Assembly: GCA_016204125.1 (NCBI GenBank)
Contig: JACQLI010000021.1
Span: 1 to 11,323, forward strand
Length of the DNA: 11,323 bases
Direction: 5' to 3'
Origin: Candidatus Omnitrophota bacterium
GTDB taxonomy: Bacteria; Omnitrophota; Omnitrophia; Omnitrophales; JACQLI01
Positions 1-6,903 of the stretch are shown piece after piece. The notes under the pieces were generated by a model. That model saw nothing but the letters and a program-made list of their open reading frames with translations. It made no database searches and was not told the origin of the DNA. Numbering within the stretch: the first letter of the stretch is position 1; each line of letters opens with the position of its first letter. Position numbers and translations under genes: made by a program.

Positions 1-18
1 ACTTATAACTTATAACTT
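1..18. repeat. 7-base tandem repeat array at the argG 3' end
   Basis: Two full ACTTATA units (1-7, 8-14) and a partial ACTT (15-18), cut by the window edge. The same unit and orientation appear in the arm at 1611-1641. The array carries the argG stop codon (TAA, plus-strand tta at 10-12), so the last coding bases of argG merge into the repeat. It may be one arm of a further cassette lying outside the window. Confidence 0.7.
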
Positions 19-1203
19 TTTCCCTCCTTTCATCCCTTCATAGGGAAGTCCCCAGATTTTCATGAATCCTTCCGCCGCCGTTCGGTCAAACTGATCTTCC
101 GCAGTGTAAGTGGCAAGCTTCTCCGAATAAAGGGAGTAAGGAGAAGACTTCCCCACGCAGATTGCTTTTCCAGGAGTCAGCTTGATCCTAACCTTTCCTG
201 TGACGCGCTTTTGATTCGACTTAAAGAAACTATCAAGAGCCTCTTTTAAGGGAGAAAACCAAAGACCGTAATAAACGAGCTCCGCATATTTTTCAGAAAG
301 AACCCTCTTATAGTGAATGAACTCGCGGTCCATCACAAGCCCTTCAAGTTCAGCATGAGCAAGAAGAAGGACTTCAGCAGCAGGGGCCTCATAAAGTTCT
401 CGACTCTTAATCCCGACCAGTCGATTCTCCATCTGATCCATGCGTCCAATCCCATATTGACCCGCAAGGCTCGTGATTTTCTCAATGAGCTCCACAAGCG
501 ACATCTTCACGCCATTCAGACGAACAGGCACTCCATTTTGAAAATCCAAGTTAAGGTATTTAGACGTTCTGGGAGCTCGACTGGGTGAACGCGTGATTCG
601 GTAAGCCTCCTCAGGCGGTTCATTCCAAGGATTCTCCAGGATTCCAGCCTCAATTGAAACTCCCCAAATGTTCTGGTCAATCGAGTAGGGACTTTTCTTC
701 GTTGCCTCGACTGGAATCTTATTAACCTTCGCATAATCCATCTCTTCTTCGCGTGACTGGAACTCCCACTCACGAAGCGGGGCAACAATTTTTAAACTCG
801 GGTCGAGTGTGCGTACACCTACTTCAATCCTCACCTGATCGTTTCCCTTGCCGCTACAGCCGTGTGAAACCGCATCTGCCTTTTCCTTCTGGGCAATACG
901 AACCAAATGTTTGGCGATCAAAGGCCGGCCAAGAGCAGTGGCCAAGGGGTACTTCCCCTCGTAACGTGCGTGAGCCCAAAGTGCGGGTAGAATAAAATCA
1001 TGCGCAAATTCATCTTTGAGGTCCTCAATATAAATGCGTGAGGCACCTCCAGCAAAAGCTCGTTTGCGAAGTACGGAGGGACTGCGTGCCTCCCCAAGAA
1101 AAGCAGAAAAACAGACCACTTCCACACCGTAACGTTCCCCGAGCCAACGCACAGCGCAAGATGTATCCAGTCCACCTGAATAAGCAAGCACCACTTTCTT
1201 CAT
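10..1203 (-). CDS. argG: Argininosuccinate synthase (EC 6.3.4.5)
   Basis: Catalyses ATP-dependent joining of citrulline and aspartate to argininosuccinate in the cytoplasm, the penultimate step of arginine synthesis. The 397-residue protein matches the usual length of about 400. Visible motifs are the PP-loop SGGLDTS at residues 9-15, HGCSGKGNDQVR near 114-125, and SPYSIDQNIWG followed by SIEAGILENPW. The start at 1203 (MKKVVLAYSGG) matches the family; an in-frame ATG at 1209 would add two residues. Neither has a Shine-Dalgarno sequence, because the upstream bases are the 7-base repeat arm of the four-helix-bundle cassette. The C-terminal K-L and the TAA stop lie in another copy of that repeat at the window edge. 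The usual [DN][LIV]GQ segment near residue 34 reads FLGE, a divergence with no length change. It is the last arg gene in the window; argH is not seen. Confidence 0.96.
   Translation of the reverse strand: MKKVVLAYSGGLDTSCAVRWLGERYGVEVVCFSAFLGEARSPSVLRKRAFAGGASRIYIEDLKDEFAHDFILPALWAHARYEGKYPLATALGRPLIAKHLVRIAQKEKADAVSHGCSGKGNDQVRIEVGVRTLDPSLKIVAPLREWEFQSREEEMDYAKVNKIPVEATKKSPYSIDQNIWGVSIEAGILENPWNEPPEEAYRITRSPSRAPRTSKYLNLDFQNGVPVRLNGVKMSLVELIEKITSLAGQYGIGRMDQMENRLVGIKSRELYEAPAAEVLLLAHAELEGLVMDREFIHYKRVLSEKYAELVYYGLWFSPLKEALDSFFKSNQKRVTGKVRIKLTPGKAICVGKSSPYSLYSEKLATYTAEDQFDRTAAEGFMKIWGLPYEGMKGGKKL
1193..1202. repeat. Direct repeat flanking the cassette, argG copy
   Basis: Plus-strand ACTTTCTTCA (TGAAGAAAGT in the coding direction) makes up the first codons of argG. 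An identical 10-mer sits at 1640-1649 on the other side of the cassette, where it begins with the argF stop codon TGA. This looks like a target-site duplication or an insertion by duplication. Confidence 0.5.
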
Positions 1204-1204
1204 A

Positions 1205-1235
1205 GTCATAAGTTGTAAGTGATAAGTTTTAAGTA
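1205..1235 (+). repeat. Left inverted repeat arm of the cassette
   Basis: Built of four AAGTNNN units at 7-base spacing. It matches the reverse complement of 1611-1641 at 26 of 31 positions by eye. It contains the stop codon of the four-helix-bundle gene (TAA, plus-strand 1229-1231) and the first of two possible argG start codons (1207-1209), so it also forms the whole leader between these genes. Confidence 0.8.
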
Positions 1236-1591
1236 GAGCCGTCCAGTTTCTTCAAAAAAGCGTAAAGCATACGACTCAACTCAATCCCCTCCTTTTCCAA
1301 TTCGTTTATTTCACCGTTTCCTTTGTGCAGGTCTAACCGCATAGCCAACTCTAAACATGTTAAAACCTCGTTGCATGAACGGTACGCGTAACTGACAAAC
1401 TGCGAAAACTCTTTGTTTGAACCACAACCAGCTCCTTCAGAGACATTAAGCGGTATCGAAGAAACGGCTCTTCTAATTTGAGAAACCAAACCATACTTCT
1501 CGTCCTTTGGAAATCTTGTCGACAGGTCGTAGATGTTCACACAATACTTAATCGCTCTTCTGTAGATGTCAAGTTTCCTAAAATCCTGCAT
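1229..1591 (-). CDS. Four-helix bundle protein, S23 / 23S rRNA intervening-sequence protein family
   Basis: A 120-residue soluble protein of the S23/IVP four-helix-bundle family. Family hallmarks are visible: DFRKLDIYRRA at the start, then FPKDEKYGLVSQIRRAVSSIPLNVSEGAG (residues about 27-56, read in parts), KEFSQFVSYAYRSCNEV, and a helical C-terminal hairpin. Relatives are encoded inside 23S rRNA intervening sequences and in many free-standing copies of unknown role; the same fold occurs in Avd proteins of diversity-generating retroelements. No reverse transcriptase is present here. A purine-rich AAAGGA lies just before the ATG. The last residues and the TAA stop are encoded in the left inverted arm. 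It interrupts the arg operon and has no obvious link to arginine synthesis. The family assignment is firm; its function is not known. Confidence 0.93.
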   Translation of the reverse strand: MQDFRKLDIYRRAIKYCVNIYDLSTRFPKDEKYGLVSQIRRAVSSIPLNVSEGAGCGSNKEFSQFVSYAYRSCNEVLTCLELAMRLDLHKGNGEINELEKEGIELSRMLYAFLKKLDGST

Positions 1592-1610
1592 TGCTTTTCC
1601 TTTCGTTTCC

Positions 1611-1641
1611 TACTTAGAACTTACCACTTATTACTTATAAC
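1611..1641 (-). repeat. Right inverted repeat arm of the cassette
   Basis: Built of ACTTNNN units at 7-base spacing on the plus strand, opposite in orientation to the left arm. It starts 5 bases after the argF stop codon in the coding direction and ends about 20 bases before the four-helix-bundle start codon. In RNA it could pair with the left arm across a 375-base loop at 28 of 31 positions, counting two G-U pairs. Confidence 0.8.
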
Positions 1642-1649
1642 TTTCTTCA
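1640..1649. repeat. Direct repeat flanking the cassette, argF copy
   Basis: Identical to 1193-1202. In the coding direction it begins with the argF TGA stop and runs two bases into the right inverted arm. The two shared bases (AC) could belong to the 7-base unit by chance, leaving an 8-base match outside the arm. Confidence 0.5.
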
Positions 1650-2576
1650 GGTGCAAAGATGAATCAAAATTGCTTTCTGAACGTGCAGACGATTCTCCGC
1701 TTGGCCAAACACAATCGATTGCTTGCCTTCCAAAACTTCATCCGTGATCTCTTCACCACGGTGAGCGGGCAGACAGTGCATGATCTTAACCCCTTTCGAA
1801 GCTCCGCGCAAAAGTTCTCGATTGACCTGAAACCCCTTGAAGCTTTGCATCTTGCTCTGTCCCTTAGCCTCTTCGCCCATGCTGACCCAGATATCGGTAT
1901 AAACAAAATCGGCGCACTCGACAGCCTTCTTCGGATCGGTGAAAGCCTCTATCGCTGCCCCCGTTCGACGGGAATATTCACGCACTTTCTTGAGCACCCC
2001 CTCACTGGGTGGAAAGTTGGCGGGTGTTGCGTACCGAACGTGCGAGCCAAGCTTCGCAGCAAGGAGAATAAGTGAGTTCAGCACATTATTCCCGTCGCCA
2101 ATGTAGGCAAGAATGGGCTTGTGCCGAGCGCTTGACTTCTCCCGTATCGTCAAAAAATCAGCCAGGGCCTGACAAGGATGTTCAAAATCACTCAACCCAT
2201 TGATCACAGGCTTATGAAAATAATGCTCAAAGGTTATGATCGTTTCATGTGCGAAGGTTCGCAAGATCACTCCATCAAGGTAACGATCGAGAACGCGAGC
2301 CACATCTTTTACCGCCTCACGCACACCGAGGTGGATATCTTCGGGTCCGAGATAAATCGTTCCTCCCCCCATTGATTGAATCCCTACCTCAAATGAAATC
2401 CATGTCCGCGTGGAAGGTTTTTCAAAGATCAACCCAAACATTCTCCCTTGAAGGGCATTTCGATAAGACTGCGGCGATTTCTTAATCTTCTGCGCGAGAC
2501 CAAAGACAGTCTGAATTTCTTGAGAAGAAAGGTCGTCGATCGAAATCAGATGTTTCGCCTTATGGGAACTCTTCAT
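1647..2576 (-). CDS. argF: Ornithine carbamoyltransferase (EC 2.1.3.3)
   Basis: Transfers the carbamoyl group of carbamoyl phosphate to ornithine to give citrulline. The 309-residue length is normal. Carbamoyl-phosphate residues stand at the classic positions: S55-T56-R57-T58, R106, and H133-P-C-Q136. The ornithine side is marked by DIWVSMG (227-233), and the catalytic cysteine by HCLPAHRGEE (C267). The fifth residue of the usual STRTR motif is tryptophan (W59, codon TGG). That position is not among the phosphate ligands in E. coli, so activity is still expected. The ornithine-type SMG loop argues against an acetyl- or succinyl-ornithine enzyme, but this is inference. The start overlaps the argD stop (ATGA), with GAGGAG 11 bases upstream. 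The stop lies at the edge of the inserted cassette. Confidence 0.95.
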   Translation of the reverse strand: MKSSHKAKHLISIDDLSSQEIQTVFGLAQKIKKSPQSYRNALQGRMFGLIFEKPSTRTWISFEVGIQSMGGGTIYLGPEDIHLGVREAVKDVARVLDRYLDGVILRTFAHETIITFEHYFHKPVINGLSDFEHPCQALADFLTIREKSSARHKPILAYIGDGNNVLNSLILLAAKLGSHVRYATPANFPPSEGVLKKVREYSRRTGAAIEAFTDPKKAVECADFVYTDIWVSMGEEAKGQSKMQSFKGFQVNRELLRGASKGVKIMHCLPAHRGEEITDEVLEGKQSIVFGQAENRLHVQKAILIHLCT

Positions 2577-3766
2577 TTCTTGCTGAGCTCCTCGAATACC
2601 TCTTCAAGAATGGCGAGCCCTTTATCAAGCCACTTCTTTGTAATGGTGATCGCGGGCATGATGCGAAGCACGTTTTCCTGAGTACAGTTAATGAGAAGCC
2701 CTTTCTCGCGAGCTAAGTCCACAAAGGGATCTCCTGGCCTGTCGAGTTCAACACCCATCATGACACCTTTCCCGCGAACCTCTTTGATCATCCCGTACTT
2801 CGACTGAAGCTTGACGAGTCCCTCCCGCAAGACATCTCCCAATCTTTCCACATTTTGAAGAAGTTTTTCCTTCCGAATCGCTTTAAAAACAGCAAGTGCC
2901 GCTACACACACGAGCGGATTCCCACCATAAGTGGAGGCATGGGTCCCAGGCGTCAAAACTTCCTTCTTGATCTTTGAATTCACGACGAGTGCCCCAATCG
3001 GAACCCCATTCCCCAGTGACTTTGCCAGAGTCATCAGATCAGGCTCGATTCCATAATACTGATAAGCGAAGATCTTGCCCGTTCTGCCCATTCCTGTTTG
3101 AACCTCGTCCAGAATAAGAAGCATATCCTTTTCATCACACAAGGAACGAAGTCCTCGCATAAACTCAGGCGTTGCGACATGGATCCCGCCTTCACCTTGG
3201 ATTGGCTCAACGATCACTGCAATCGTCTTTTGAGTGACAAGCCGTTTGACCGAATCCAGGTCGTTGAATTCCGCATAGCTAAAACCAGGCAAGAGCGGAT
3301 CAAACCCTTTGTGGATTTTCTCCTGAGCCGTTGCCGTCATCGCACCTGAGGTACGACCATGAAAGGAACGCTTCAGGGTAATGATTTCATAGCGGCCTGT
3401 ATCGTGTCCGTATCGACGGGCAAATTTGATGGCGGCCTCAATCGCTTCAGCGCCGCTATTCGAGAAAAAACTTCGGCTTGGAAATGACCACTTCGCAATC
3501 TCCCTTGCCAGCTCGGCCTGTTTCAGATTCAGATAGTTATTGGATATGTGAACGATTTTTCGGATCTGGTTCTTGATCGCATATCCCACTGCAGGATGAC
3601 AGTGGCCAAGCCCTGACACTCCCCAGCCTGGGAAAAAATCAACGTATTCTCGGTTATGCAAATCCCAAACCCGCGACCCCTTTCCCTTCACGAGACAAAA
3701 GGGAACCCTTTTAACAGTTGGAAGCACAAACTTGGAATAGAGTTCCTCAACTTCGCGCGTATTCAT
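2573..3766 (-). CDS. argD: Acetylornithine aminotransferase (EC 2.6.1.11)
   Basis: A PLP enzyme of class III (fold type I) that converts N-acetylglutamate semialdehyde plus glutamate to N-acetylornithine; homologues often also act on succinyl-diaminopimelate. The 397 residues match the family. Visible are NSGAEA (103-108, cofactor phosphate contact), SFHGRT (134-139), LDEVQTGMGRTG with D220 at the PLP ring nitrogen, and the Schiff-base lysine K249 in LAKSLGNGVPIGA. It overlaps argB upstream and argF downstream by ATGA, which implies translational coupling. The substrate is assigned from the operon, because class III aminotransferases such as GabT share most motifs. Confidence 0.95.
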   Translation of the reverse strand: MNTREVEELYSKFVLPTVKRVPFCLVKGKGSRVWDLHNREYVDFFPGWGVSGLGHCHPAVGYAIKNQIRKIVHISNNYLNLKQAELAREIAKWSFPSRSFFSNSGAEAIEAAIKFARRYGHDTGRYEIITLKRSFHGRTSGAMTATAQEKIHKGFDPLLPGFSYAEFNDLDSVKRLVTQKTIAVIVEPIQGEGGIHVATPEFMRGLRSLCDEKDMLLILDEVQTGMGRTGKIFAYQYYGIEPDLMTLAKSLGNGVPIGALVVNSKIKKEVLTPGTHASTYGGNPLVCVAALAVFKAIRKEKLLQNVERLGDVLREGLVKLQSKYGMIKEVRGKGVMMGVELDRPGDPFVDLAREKGLLINCTQENVLRIMPAITITKKWLDKGLAILEEVFEELSKK

Positions 3767-4617
3767 AAAACGATTTCTGTGCCAATACCCTCGTCCGTAA
3801 AAATTTCGAGGAGAAGGGCGTGCTTGATCCTCCCATCAATAATATGAGCCTTCTGCACACCTCCCTTAAGGGCGGTTGTGCATGCATTCACTTTCGGAAT
3901 CATTCCATCAGTAACGATCTTTTTGGCAATGAGATCCTCCACCTCATCCACATCAAGAGAAGGGATGAGCGTCTTTTCATTCTTGGGATCTCGCAAAATT
4001 CCTTGCACGTTGGTCAAAACCATTAGCTTCTGCACCTGCATGGCCGAAGCGATCGTGGCCGCTGCTTCATCCGCGTTAACATTGTAGGTCTCTCCAGCCT
4101 TATCAATCCCGAGCGGTGAAATCACAGGAATCACGTTGAATTCAGTCAACTCTTTGATGGGGAGAAAATTGACGGACTTCACTTCTCCCACAAAGCCCAC
4201 ATCGCCATTCGCCTTGTGCTTGACGACGCTCAAAATTTCAGCATCGTGTCCTGAGAGACCCATAGCTTGTGCCCCATAATGGGTGATGTCGTGAACAATC
4301 CCTCGATTGATTTCGCCAAGAGTCTCAGCCACAACTTTTACGGTCTCACGATCCGTAACGCGTAACCCATTAACAAAACGTGATTGAATCCCTTTCTTCT
4401 TAAGATTCTCCGTGATCGCTGATCCGCCGCCATGGATCAGAATGGGACGAATTCCAACGTAATTCATGAATACAAGGTCATGAAGGACGTTGTCGCGGAC
4501 ATCGGGATAGTTCATCGCCGCGCCGCCAAATTTGATGAGGATCTCTTTCCCCCTAAATTTCCGAATATAAGGAAGCGCCTCAATTAAAATACTTGCCTTC
4601 TCTACTATTTTTTCCAT
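3763..4617 (-). CDS. argB: Acetylglutamate kinase (EC 2.7.2.8), probably arginine-inhibited
   Basis: Phosphorylates N-acetylglutamate, the committed step of the cyclic pathway. The amino-acid-kinase fold is seen in IKFGG (K29), HGGGS (62-66), GLRVTD (84-89), YNVNADEAA (178-186), and DGMIPKV with K242. The 284-residue length includes about 20 residues before the core (ALPYIRKFRGK). Together with the C-terminal HALLLEIFTDEGIGT (266-280), these are features of hexameric, arginine-sensitive kinases and are missing from the shorter, insensitive E. coli enzyme. Feedback inhibition by arginine is therefore inferred, consistent with argJ in the operon. The usual HGGGP has serine instead of proline. 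It begins 12 bases after the argJ stop with no clear Shine-Dalgarno sequence, and its stop overlaps argD. Confidence 0.95.
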   Translation of the reverse strand: MEKIVEKASILIEALPYIRKFRGKEILIKFGGAAMNYPDVRDNVLHDLVFMNYVGIRPILIHGGGSAITENLKKKGIQSRFVNGLRVTDRETVKVVAETLGEINRGIVHDITHYGAQAMGLSGHDAEILSVVKHKANGDVGFVGEVKSVNFLPIKELTEFNVIPVISPLGIDKAGETYNVNADEAAATIASAMQVQKLMVLTNVQGILRDPKNEKTLIPSLDVDEVEDLIAKKIVTDGMIPKVNACTTALKGGVQKAHIIDGRIKHALLLEIFTDEGIGTEIVL

Positions 4618-4629
4618 GGGATTATGAGA

Positions 4630-5850
4630 TCAGGATGAGTATGAGGAATTGATCAGAACGTATTTGGGCGTCAGGTCAGAGGTGATAAACTCGGCCCGAG
4701 CATGTCCTTTCCCAAGGCCAATGTTCAGATCGAATTCCCGTTTCTGAAGCACACGTCTTGCCTTGGGGAGATTCGATACCCGAAGTTTTCCATGTGAAAG
4801 AACAAAGACTCCGTCGAAGGAAATATCCAGTCGTTTGGAATCAAAATCGACGCCGCTTGCTCCGATCGCGGCTACAAGTCGGCCCCAGTTTGGGTCAGCA
4901 CCTGCCAACATGGTCTTAAAAAGCATCGAGGTGCCGATTTGACGCGCTACCTTTTCTGCATCGGTAGGACGCTTCGCGCCTGAAATGTGAAGAGTGCAAA
5001 CCTTTGTGACTCCCTCTCCACCTCGGACAAGCTCCCTTGCGACATAACGGCAGACCTCCTCGAGCGCATCTCGAAAAAGTCGGTATCGCCTGTCCACCCG
5101 AGCGATGGTGTGATTTCCAGCTTGACCATTCGCGAGGATGAGTACGGTGTCGTTCGTGCTTTGATCGTTATCAATCGCAAGGCGATTAAAGGTCTCGTCG
5201 ACGGCCCGCCTCAGCGCACGCCTGAGAAGTCTCTTTGTGATCTTGACATCCGTCGTGATAAAACAAAGCATCGTTGCCATATTGGGGTGAACCATTCCCG
5301 CCCCTTTGGCGACGGCCCCGATTGTAACACGTTTCTTTCCCAAATGAAACGAGAGGGCCACCTCCTTTGTTCGAAGATCGGTCGTCAAAATCCCCTTGGC
5401 GGCCTTCTTTCCGCCGTCAGGAGAAAGCCTCTCCACAAGCTTCGGCAAACCCCTTTTGAATCGATTGATCGGAAAGGGAACACCGATAAGGCCTGTCTGG
5501 GCGATCAAGATTTCTTCAGGGCTCACCTTCAGAAGATGGGCAACTGAGGCAACAGCATCTGCTACAGCGGCTTTCCCCTGTGCCCCATTGAAACAGTTAG
5601 CGTTTCCGCTCGAAGCCAAAATCCCACGGTGCCTAGCGCCATGGATAGCCTTCATCGAATAGATGACAGGCCAAGCCTTCGCGCGATTCAAGGTGAAAGT
5701 CCCTGCGGCGATGGCGGGATTCTCTGAGACGATCAGTGCGGAGTCGTACTTTTTCTTTTGCTTGATTCCCGAACGGATTCCTGAAGCAAGAAACCCCAGG
5801 GGCGTGGTAACCGTGCCGCCGCGCCTTTTCTCGAAAGGAACTTTCGTCAT
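4630..5850 (-). CDS. argJ: Glutamate N-acetyltransferase, ArgJ (EC 2.3.1.35, perhaps also 2.3.1.1)
   Basis: Moves the acetyl group from N-acetylornithine to glutamate, releasing ornithine and regenerating N-acetylglutamate. The 406 residues match the self-cleaving Ntn-like family. The autoproteolysis site is clear in KGAGMVHPNMATML: cleavage before T193 would expose it as the nucleophile of the beta chain. QTGLIGVP (118-125) corresponds to the oxyanion segment. The start overlaps the argC stop as ATGA, with AGAAGG about 9 bases upstream. Whether the enzyme also makes N-acetylglutamate from acetyl-CoA (bifunctional) cannot be read from the sequence; no separate argA or argE lies in the window. 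Confidence 0.95.
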   Translation of the reverse strand: MTKVPFEKRRGGTVTTPLGFLASGIRSGIKQKKKYDSALIVSENPAIAAGTFTLNRAKAWPVIYSMKAIHGARHRGILASSGNANCFNGAQGKAAVADAVASVAHLLKVSPEEILIAQTGLIGVPFPINRFKRGLPKLVERLSPDGGKKAAKGILTTDLRTKEVALSFHLGKKRVTIGAVAKGAGMVHPNMATMLCFITTDVKITKRLLRRALRRAVDETFNRLAIDNDQSTNDTVLILANGQAGNHTIARVDRRYRLFRDALEEVCRYVARELVRGGEGVTKVCTLHISGAKRPTDAEKVARQIGTSMLFKTMLAGADPNWGRLVAAIGASGVDFDSKRLDISFDGVFVLSHGKLRVSNLPKARRVLQKREFDLNIGLGKGHARAEFITSDLTPKYVLINSSYSS

Positions 5851-6872
5851 CCTAAAAGACCTTCTTCTTCTGGAAGACCGCAGCGGATATTCATGTTCTG
5901 AACAGCCTGTCCGCTTGCGCCTTTCACGAGATTATCAATCGCGGTAATAACAATCACCTCGTCTTCATCAGGTTCTGAGGTGAATCCGATATCACAAAAA
6001 TTGGTTCCCTGGACATTGCGGAGGGCGGGAAACTCCCCATCTTTACGGAGCCTCACAAAAGGCTCTTCTCCGTAAGCTTTCTCAAAACTCTTTCGAATAT
6101 CACTCACTCGAACACTGCCCCTTTTCTTCATGTAGATTGAAGTCAGAATCCCTCGATTGAGTGGGAGAAGGTGAGGCACAAAAGTAACGTGAATGTTGTC
6201 ACCCGCAGTTTCTGAGAGAACCTGTTCGATCTCAGGCGTATGTTGATGCCTGTTCACTTTATAAGCATAAAAATTCTCATCCACTTCACAGAATTGAGTG
6301 GCGGGGTTCAATTTCTTTCCAGCTCCTGTGACACCTGATTTTGCATCGATGATGATGGAATCAAGTTCAACAAGCCCGTCACGAACAAGCGGTGCGATCC
6401 CGAGACAGGCGGCGGTTGGATAACAGCCAGGATTCGCGATCAGATCTGCCTTTTGAATGGAGTCCCGATAAATTTCGGGTAACCCGTAAACGGCGTGACG
6501 AAGGAACTTTTTTGCGCGATGCTTCACGCCGTACCACTTTTCATAGACCGAGGCACTTTTGATTCGAAAGTCGGCTGAAAGATCAATGACGATCTTTCCA
6601 GCCCGCAAAAACTCCTGGGCTGTCCCCATGGCTTCGGTGTGAGGCAAGGCCAGAAAAACAACGTCAGCCTTTCGTTTGATTTCTGGTAATGAAAATTTGC
6701 GGATTTCGAGCGGACTCTTCTTGGAAACCCCTGGAACGAGATCCTTAAGAGGAATGGCGGTCTCCTGCCTGGTTGTGAGGGCCTCCAGCTGTACACGAGG
6801 GTGACGAAGTAAAATCTTGACCAGCTCCGCGCCTGTATAGCCTGTAGCCCCGATCACTGCACACCTAAGCAT
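5847..6872 (-). CDS. argC: N-acetyl-gamma-glutamyl-phosphate reductase (EC 1.2.1.38)
   Basis: NADPH-dependent reduction of N-acetylglutamyl phosphate to the semialdehyde. The 341-residue protein has the Rossmann motif GATGYTGAEL (8-17), FLALPHTEAM (73-82), the catalytic cysteine C150 in NPGCYPTAA, and the histidine motif HQHTPEIEQ (H211 likely catalytic). This is the long (type 1) form of about 340-350 residues. It is the first gene of the arg operon. The ATG at 6870-6872 is preceded by AAGGGG at good spacing and by a strong promoter at 6916-6945, giving a predicted leader of roughly 36 bases. Confidence 0.96.
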   Translation of the reverse strand: MLRCAVIGATGYTGAELVKILLRHPRVQLEALTTRQETAIPLKDLVPGVSKKSPLEIRKFSLPEIKRKADVVFLALPHTEAMGTAQEFLRAGKIVIDLSADFRIKSASVYEKWYGVKHRAKKFLRHAVYGLPEIYRDSIQKADLIANPGCYPTAACLGIAPLVRDGLVELDSIIIDAKSGVTGAGKKLNPATQFCEVDENFYAYKVNRHQHTPEIEQVLSETAGDNIHVTFVPHLLPLNRGILTSIYMKKRGSVRVSDIRKSFEKAYGEEPFVRLRKDGEFPALRNVQGTNFCDIGFTSEPDEDEVIVITAIDNLVKGASGQAVQNMNIRCGLPEEEGLLG

Positions 6873-6903
6873 CTTTAACCCCTTTTCTGAAAAAGTCGCG
6901 TGA

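Larger units (their letters stand above)
1205..1641 (-). mobile_element. Putative four-helix-bundle gene cassette with inverted repeat arms inside the arg operon
   Basis: This 437-base unit occupies the argF-argG gap and contains one gene (the S23/IVP-like protein) between two imperfect inverted arms, 1205-1235 and 1611-1641. No transposase or recombinase is present, so if mobile it would depend on another element or on an RNA-based process. Support comes from the inverted arms, a 10-base direct repeat at both outer edges (1193-1202 and 1640-1649), and the break it makes in an otherwise tightly overlapping operon. The arm ends and the direct repeat are not perfectly symmetrical: two extra bases lie on the left, and two bases are shared with the arm on the right. 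Mobility is therefore inferred, not shown. Confidence 0.5.

Noticed and set aside
1205..1641. CRISPR array or diversity-generating retroelement
   Set aside because: The repeats are 7-base tandem units without spacers. No cas genes, reverse transcriptase or template/variable repeat pair occurs, although Avd shares the four-helix-bundle fold.
4987..5547. Plus-strand open frame of 186 codons
   Set aside because: It lies wholly antisense to argJ, whose frame and motifs are intact. The peptide shows no recognisable domain and no upstream ribosome site.
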